NCBI GenBank assembly: GCA_030625695.1 | Contig: DAOUQK010000151.1 | Span: 1 to 8,297, forward strand | DNA from: Paracoccaceae bacterium | GTDB lineage: Bacteria > Pseudomonadota > Alphaproteobacteria > Rhodobacterales > Rhodobacteraceae | Length of the DNA stretch: 8,297 bases | Reading direction: 5' to 3' | Made by a program: the position numbers and the translations under genes | In this document: positions 5,285 to 8,297 of the stretch, piece by piece | How positions within the stretch are numbered: position 1 is the stretch's first letter | Layout: the number at the start of each line of letters is the position of its first letter | The notes under the pieces: generated by a model | What the model was told of the DNA's origin: nothing | Databases searched by the model: none | Seen by the model: the letters and a program-made list of their open reading frames with translations, nothing else

Positions 5285-6025
5285 TTAACGTCCGCCGGTC
5301 ACGTCAAGCAAGGTACCGGTGACAAAGCTGGCCTGATCAGACAACAGATAAAGGATCGCATCCGCCACTTCATCGGCATGGCCCGAACGCCGCATAGGGG
5401 CTGTGGGGCCTAGTTCATCGACCCGTTCGGGCGCGCCGGATTTGGCGTGAATGTCGGTTTCGATAATGCCGGGGCGCACAGCGTTGACGCGAATGCCTGT
5501 GGCGGCCACTTCGTCGCTAAGGCCTTTGGTGAAGGTGTCGATCGCCCCCTTTGAGGCGGCATAATCGACAAAGGAATTGGCGGCCCCCAGTTTGGCTGCA
5601 ATGGACGAGACATTGACGATGACCCCGCCGTCGCCTTGCGCCTGCATCCGCAACACTGCCTCTTTGGCAACCAGAATGGCACCGATGACGTTGATATCGA
5701 ACATCCGGCGCAGACGGGCGTGGGTGAAATCGGTGACGCTGGCGATCAAGTCAACTACGCCGGCATTGTTGACCAAGGCGTCCAACCTGCCAAATTCTTC
5801 GTCCAATCGGGTATAAATTTGGTCAATTGCATCCGGGTCGGCCACATCGCCGGGGCAAAGGATGACCCGTGCGCCTGCCGCGCGGGCCTCCGTGGCGACG
5901 GTTTCGGCCCCGGCTTTGTTACTGTGATAGTTCAGGGCCAGATCATAGCCTGCTTTGGCGGCTTTAATCGCGGTGGCCGCGCCTATTCCGGCGCTGGCAC
6001 CGGTTATGAGAAGGGTTTTACGCAT
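5285..6025 (-). CDS. Classical short-chain dehydrogenase/reductase (SDR), NAD(P)-dependent
   Basis: The 246-residue product is a classical SDR oxidoreductase, soluble and probably tetrameric as is usual for the family. The Rossmann cofactor motif TGASAGIG is at 8-15, the adenine-site aspartate D60 in PGDV, NNAG at 86-89, the structural N112, and the catalytic set S141, Y155 and K159 (YAASK). PGIIETD (185-191) and the C-terminal TGTLLDVTGGR are also typical of the FabG/YgfF-like branch. The residue after strand two is N32-Y33-H34-S35, without an acidic residue, which hints at NADP(H) preference. The substrate cannot be read from sequence. The gene starts two bases after the pepN stop codon, with GAGG nine bases before its ATG inside the end of pepN, so it is cotranscribed with pepN. 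The membrane-protein gene starts directly after its stop. Family call is secure. Confidence 0.93.
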   Translation of the reverse strand: MRKTLLITGASAGIGAATAIKAAKAGYDLALNYHSNKAGAETVATEARAAGARVILCPGDVADPDAIDQIYTRLDEEFGRLDALVNNAGVVDLIASVTDFTHARLRRMFDINVIGAILVAKEAVLRMQAQGDGGVIVNVSSIAAKLGAANSFVDYAASKGAIDTFTKGLSDEVAATGIRVNAVRPGIIETDIHAKSGAPERVDELGPTAPMRRSGHADEVADAILYLLSDQASFVTGTLLDVTGGR

Positions 6026-6027
6026 GA

Positions 6028-8297
6028 TTATATACCTCGTATGCGGTTGATCATTTCACTGGTATCTCGCGAAAGACCGGGGGTGTTGGCGATCCGGGTC
6101 AGTTGTTCAGACAACAACGCCTGACGGGATGTGTCATAGCGCCGCCAGGTCTGGAAGGCGCTGCACATGCGCGCTGTTGTCTGCGGGTTGACCACGTCCA
6201 GCCGGATCAGCCAGTCGGCCAGCAATTGATAGCCGCTGCCGTCCTTGTTGTGAAAGCCCGCGTGATTACCGGCCAATGCACCAAACACGGCGCGGAACCG
6301 GTTGGGGTTCTTCCAGTTGAATGCCTCGTCCTGTGTCAATGCGCGGGCTACTTCGACGGCGCGGGCTGGTTCGGCCTGGATCACCTGCAGACCAAACCAT
6401 TTGTCCATCACCAGCCGGTCACCTTGCCACTGGGTGCGAAACGCGGCCAGTTCGTCTTTGCCTTTCCCGACACTCAACAGACAGGCCAGAGCCGAAAATT
6501 GCAGGGTCATATTATCAGCCCTTGCATATTGCGCCGCTGCCGCAGCCCCCCCGTCAAGCCGCGAGATCATGCCCAGGACCGCGCCTGCCAAAGCGCGCTT
6601 GCCCGATTGTTCGGCATCCGGCGCATAGGCCCCGTCGACTTGATTTTGAGCTGCCAGACGTGGTGTCAGGTTCTGCGCGTGCTCGGCCATGGACTGTTTC
6701 AACGCCTCGCGCGCGGCCCAGATCGCATCCGGGTCAGGCGTCTTGCCTGCCTCATGCAATGCCGCCGCCAGTTCGGACTGGCCCGGAATGGCCAGCATCA
6801 ACGCACGGTATGCCGGGTCCAGTGTGTCATCACGTAGCACGGCCAAGATACCGTCCAGCCACGCGCTGTCAGGGGCGGCGTCATTGGTGGCCATGTCCAT
6901 CAGCGTTGTGCGGGCCAATATGCTGGCGGCTTCCCATCGGTTGAACGGGTCACTGTCATGTGCCAGCAGGAAGGCGCGTTGATCGTTGGAAATGTCATGT
7001 TCCAGAATGACCGGTGCCGAAAATCCGCGCAGGATTGACGGTACAGGTCGTGTCGCCAATCCGTCAAAGCGAAAGCTTTGGGTGGTTTGGGTCATTTCCA
7101 GCAATTGGGTTTTCTGCACCTCGTCGCCATTGCCCCCCAACAACCCGACCTCAATCGGGATCACCAATGGGGCGGGGTCGGGTGTGGTGGCGCTGGGCCG
7201 GGTGGATTGGGTGAAGGTCAGGGTGAAAACGCCATCTTCCCAGGATTCTTCCACTTTCAGGCGCGGGGTTCCGGCCTGGGAATACCAGCGTTTGAATTGG
7301 CTCAGGTCTCGCCCGGTTACATCCGAGAATACTGTCAGCCAGTCTTCGATGGTGCAGGCCTGCCCGTCATGGCGGGCAAAATACAGATCAAGCGCTTCGC
7401 CGTAAGACTGATCACCGACCAGTCGTTTCAGCATGCCAATCAGCTCGGCACCTTTTTCGTAGATGGTGGCGGTATAAAAGTTGTTGATCTCCTGAAAGCT
7501 GGCCGGGCGCACGGGATGCGACAGCGGCCCGTTGTCTTCGGCAAACTGACGCCCCCGCAATTCGATCACATCGCTGATGCGTTTAACCGGGGCCGATCGC
7601 ATGTCAGAGGTGAATTCGGAATCCCGAAACACGGTCAGCCCTTCTTTGAGGCACAATTGGAACCAGTCGCGGCAGGTGATGCGGTTGCCGGTCCAGTTGT
7701 GGAAATACTCATGCGCGATAATTGCCTCGATGCGTTCGAAATTCCCATCGGTCGAGGTTTCCGGGCTGGCCAGAACAGCCGATGAGTTGAACACGTTCAA
7801 GCCTTTGTTCTCCATCGCGCCCATGTTGAAGTCATCAACCGCGACGATGTTGAACACATCCAGATCGTATTCGCGCCCATAGGTCTGTTCGTCCCATGTC
7901 ATCGACTTTTTCAGGGCACCCATACCGAAGGCACATTTATGTTCATCCCCCGGACGCACCCAAAGGTTCAGCGCCACATCGCGGCCGGAACAGGTGGTGA
8001 ACTGGTCGGAATGCGCAATCAGATCGCCCGCGACCAATGCAAACAGGTAGGCGGGTTTGGGCCAGGGATCGTGCCAGGTGGCAGAGCCGTCTTTGTTCGC
8101 GCCGGGGTTGCCGTTGGACAGCAGCACAGGGTGGGGCCCGTTGATGTGAATGGTGAACACCGACATGACATCGGGGCGGTCCGGGTAATAGGTGATCTTG
8201 CGAAAGCCTTCGGCCTCGCATTGGGTGCAATACATGCCGTTCGACATATACAGCCCTTCCAGGGCGGTATTGCCTTGCGGATCAATCTCGACCACGG
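6028..8297 (-). CDS. pepN: Aminopeptidase N, M1 family zinc metallopeptidase (5' end outside window)
   Basis: This is the main alanyl aminopeptidase of proteobacteria, which removes N-terminal residues from peptides in the cytoplasm. About 755 residues are present. By alignment from memory with E. coli PepN, about 90-95 N-terminal residues lie beyond the right edge, and the GTG at 8295 is an internal valine. Counting from that codon, the substrate-binding QCEAE is at 25-29, the exopeptidase motif GAMEN at 159-163, the zinc site HEYFH at 195-199 with third ligand E218 in KEGLTVFRD, and the catalytic tyrosine is Y279 in FYTATIYEKGAE. The whole active site is intact. The remainder is the beta domain (about 340-430) and the long helical C-terminal domain expected of the E. 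coli-type enzyme, as opposed to shorter M1 relatives. Its stop codon is two bases before the SDR start, so it heads an operon of at least three genes; its promoter is outside the window. Confidence 0.96.
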   Translation of the reverse strand, partial: VVEIDPQGNTALEGLYMSNGMYCTQCEAEGFRKITYYPDRPDVMSVFTIHINGPHPVLLSNGNPGANKDGSATWHDPWPKPAYLFALVAGDLIAHSDQFTTCSGRDVALNLWVRPGDEHKCAFGMGALKKSMTWDEQTYGREYDLDVFNIVAVDDFNMGAMENKGLNVFNSSAVLASPETSTDGNFERIEAIIAHEYFHNWTGNRITCRDWFQLCLKEGLTVFRDSEFTSDMRSAPVKRISDVIELRGRQFAEDNGPLSHPVRPASFQEINNFYTATIYEKGAELIGMLKRLVGDQSYGEALDLYFARHDGQACTIEDWLTVFSDVTGRDLSQFKRWYSQAGTPRLKVEESWEDGVFTLTFTQSTRPSATTPDPAPLVIPIEVGLLGGNGDEVQKTQLLEMTQTTQSFRFDGLATRPVPSILRGFSAPVILEHDISNDQRAFLLAHDSDPFNRWEAASILARTTLMDMATNDAAPDSAWLDGILAVLRDDTLDPAYRALMLAIPGQSELAAALHEAGKTPDPDAIWAAREALKQSMAEHAQNLTPRLAAQNQVDGAYAPDAEQSGKRALAGAVLGMISRLDGGAAAAAQYARADNMTLQFSALACLLSVGKGKDELAAFRTQWQGDRLVMDKWFGLQVIQAEPARAVEVARALTQDEAFNWKNPNRFRAVFGALAGNHAGFHNKDGSGYQLLADWLIRLDVVNPQTTARMCSAFQTWRRYDTSRQALLSEQLTRIANTPGLSRDTSEMINRIRGI

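Noticed and set aside
6103..6837. 244-codon plus-strand frame opposite pepN
   Set aside because: Antisense shadow of the high-GC pepN helical domain, with no protein-like motif.
1..8297. Mobile elements, defence systems or a CRISPR array
   Set aside because: No transposase, integrase, terminal repeats, spacer-repeat pattern or defence-domain protein was seen on either strand.

Overview
The window looks like a chromosomal segment of a marine alphaproteobacterium, most likely Rhodobacterales/Roseobacter group. This is inferred from the mix of genes: a GcvT-family protein close to DMSP demethylase DmdA, a PHA-type PhaR repressor and an E. coli-type PepN, together with moderately high GC. No rRNA, tRNA, CRISPR, insertion sequence, phage or integrase signal was seen. 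All seven coding regions look intact; only pepN is cut, by the window edge.

Layout. Bases 1-195 are a leader without a convincing gene, holding a short palindrome and a hairpin. Two plus-strand genes follow: a DmdA-like aminomethyltransferase-family gene (196-1299) and phaR (1417-1983), separated by 117 bases with a hairpin and a TGC-rich, possibly PhaR-bound leader. phaR converges on a minus-strand block, with a GC-rich hairpin (1990-2007) in the junction.

The rest is on the minus strand. In transcription order from the right edge it runs: pepN (partial, 8297-6028), a short-chain dehydrogenase (6025-5285) and a small two-helix membrane protein (5284-4853), packed with 2-base and 0-base junctions as one operon. 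After a 146-base gap with a 17-base palindrome comes an unrecognised 434-residue helical protein (start corrected to 4706). A good rho-independent terminator (3319-3354) ends it. Last is a DegT/DnrJ/EryC1/StrS-type PLP aminotransferase (3238-2015).

How the genes fit together. There is no single pathway here. The plus-strand pair touches one-carbon/sulfur metabolism and carbon storage, pepN degrades peptides, and the SDR and membrane protein ride on the pepN transcript. The lone aminotransferase has no sugar-nucleotide neighbours, and the unknown protein upstream ends at its own terminator. I found no convincing new multi-gene system. The points most worth a second look are the unplaced substrate of the DmdA-like enzyme, phaR away from phaC/phaP, the unknown 434-residue protein beside an orphan aminotransferase, and several palindromes in the gaps.
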